A DNA stretch of 25,103 nucleotides, taken from assembly GCA_002429115.1 (NCBI GenBank), contig DIYS01000137.1:1-25103 (forward strand). Reading direction: 5' to 3'. The stretch is from Saccharicrinis sp. UBA6048 (GTDB lineage Bacteria > Bacteroidota > Bacteroidia > Bacteroidales > Marinilabiliaceae). Shown piece after piece: positions 24,906 through 25,103 of the stretch. The translations under genes were made by a program, and so were the position numbers. Numbering within the stretch: position 1 is the first letter of the stretch; each line of letters begins with the position of its first letter. The notes under the pieces are model-generated. The model was not told the DNA's origin. It made no database searches and saw nothing but the letters and a program-made list of their open reading frames with translations.

Positions 24906-25103
24906 TCAACTGGGAATGATCGGACGACCATTCTGTAATCCCGGGGTAGCAATTTGATACACGCGATGGCCATTTTGTAATCCCTGTATTACATTTGGAT
25001 ACACCTGGTGGACATTGTGGCAGTCGAAGTGGACATTGTGGCATATCCGGAGGGCATTTGGATATAATTGTTGCTTATTTTGGTATCCGTCTCCACAATA
25101 ACG
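24906..25103 (-). CDS. Unrecognised protein with 7-residue tandem repeats (C-terminal end; 5' part outside window)
   Basis: The minus-strand frame from the right edge is open for 65 codons to TGA at 24908-24906, while all three plus frames and at least one other minus frame are interrupted. The DNA is an array of eight 21-bp units (24922-25089), so the protein repeats every seven residues: QNKQQLY, PNALRIC, HNVHFDC, HNVHQVY, PNVIQGL, QNGHRVY, QIATPGL, QNGRPII, then PS and stop. The pattern is roughly [P/H/Q]-N-x-x-x-x-[Y/C/L/I]. I recognise no family. The open frame could partly be a by-product of the 21-bp period, so coding status is moderate. Its stop abuts the MCP stop with no gap. Start, length and function are unknown. 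Confidence 0.5.
   Translation of the reverse strand, partial: RYCGDGYQNKQQLYPNALRICHNVHFDCHNVHQVYPNVIQGLQNGHRVYQIATPGLQNGRPIIPS
24922..25089. repeat. Tandem array of eight diverged 21-bp units
   Basis: Eight consecutive units of exactly 21 bp, with no insertions or deletions, share the core nnggnCATTtTGgnat. Units 1 and 3 (GACGACCATTCTGTAATCCC and GATGGCCATTTTGTAATCCC) resemble each other, as do 2 and 4, implying a 42-bp duplication step. Units 5 and 6 share GTGGACATTGTGGCA. The array may continue past the window edge. It coincides with the heptapeptide-repeat frame on the minus strand. Confidence 0.8.

Noticed and set aside
24922..25089. Possible CRISPR array or IS21-type transposon-end repeats
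   Set aside because: Units are contiguous without spacers, so not CRISPR. The GTGGACATTGTGG units recall IS21-type ends, but no transposase or terminal TG/CA boundary is visible, and the frame is open throughout.

Overview
The window looks like a chromosomal segment of a Bacteroidota bacterium, probably a marine or sediment-type Bacteroidia such as the Marinilabiliales (order is a guess). The grounds are AT-rich DNA, LysS with the C-terminal extension seen in this phylum, PorV-like and TonB-dependent outer-membrane proteins ending in Phe, TAnnTTTG-type -7 promoter elements, and weak Shine-Dalgarno signals. No phage genes, transposase, rRNA, tRNA or CRISPR array was seen.

Layout. (1) 1-440: the 3' end of a PQQ-type beta-propeller gene, closed by a hairpin. 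(2) 560-5329, minus strand: housekeeping genes pgi, gpsA and lysS. The pgi-gpsA gap carries three copies of a short intergenic repeat, and a perfect 14-bp-stem terminator follows lysS. (3) 5514-7682, minus: a permuted NlpC/P60 (YiiX-type) hydrolase 15 bp ahead of a six-TM histidine kinase. (4) 7888-9751: a HAD phosphatase and a soluble histidine kinase, convergent, with stops overlapping by 11 bp. (5) 9930-12776: a PorV/PorQ-like barrel directly abutting a ComEA-type helix-hairpin-helix protein with a predicted outer-membrane barrel. (6) 12866-18091: a C_GCAxxG_C_C family protein, sbcD and sbcC as a tight operon with 6-bp gaps. (7) 18088-18978, minus: a patatin-like phospholipase. (8) 19355-22354: a YfiR-family periplasmic protein and a TonB-dependent receptor. 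(9) 22355-23093: a 739-bp intergenic region with a terminator, a co-centred inverted repeat, a bulged hairpin and an 18-bp perfect palindrome just before the next gene. (10) 23094-24905: a methyl-accepting chemotaxis protein. (11) 24906-25103, minus: the 3' end of an unrecognised gene built of 21-bp/7-residue tandem repeats, whose stop abuts the MCP stop.

How genes may work together. SbcD and SbcC form a DNA-end nuclease. Pgi, GpsA and LysS are core metabolism and translation. The most system-like part is 19.3-24.9 kb: an outer-membrane receptor, a periplasmic YfiR-type regulator and an inner-membrane Cache/HAMP/MCP transducer, with a likely repressor operator in front of the transducer. This could be an envelope-spanning sensing chain. 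It rests on domain roles and proximity only. Two histidine kinases lack a response-regulator gene in the window.
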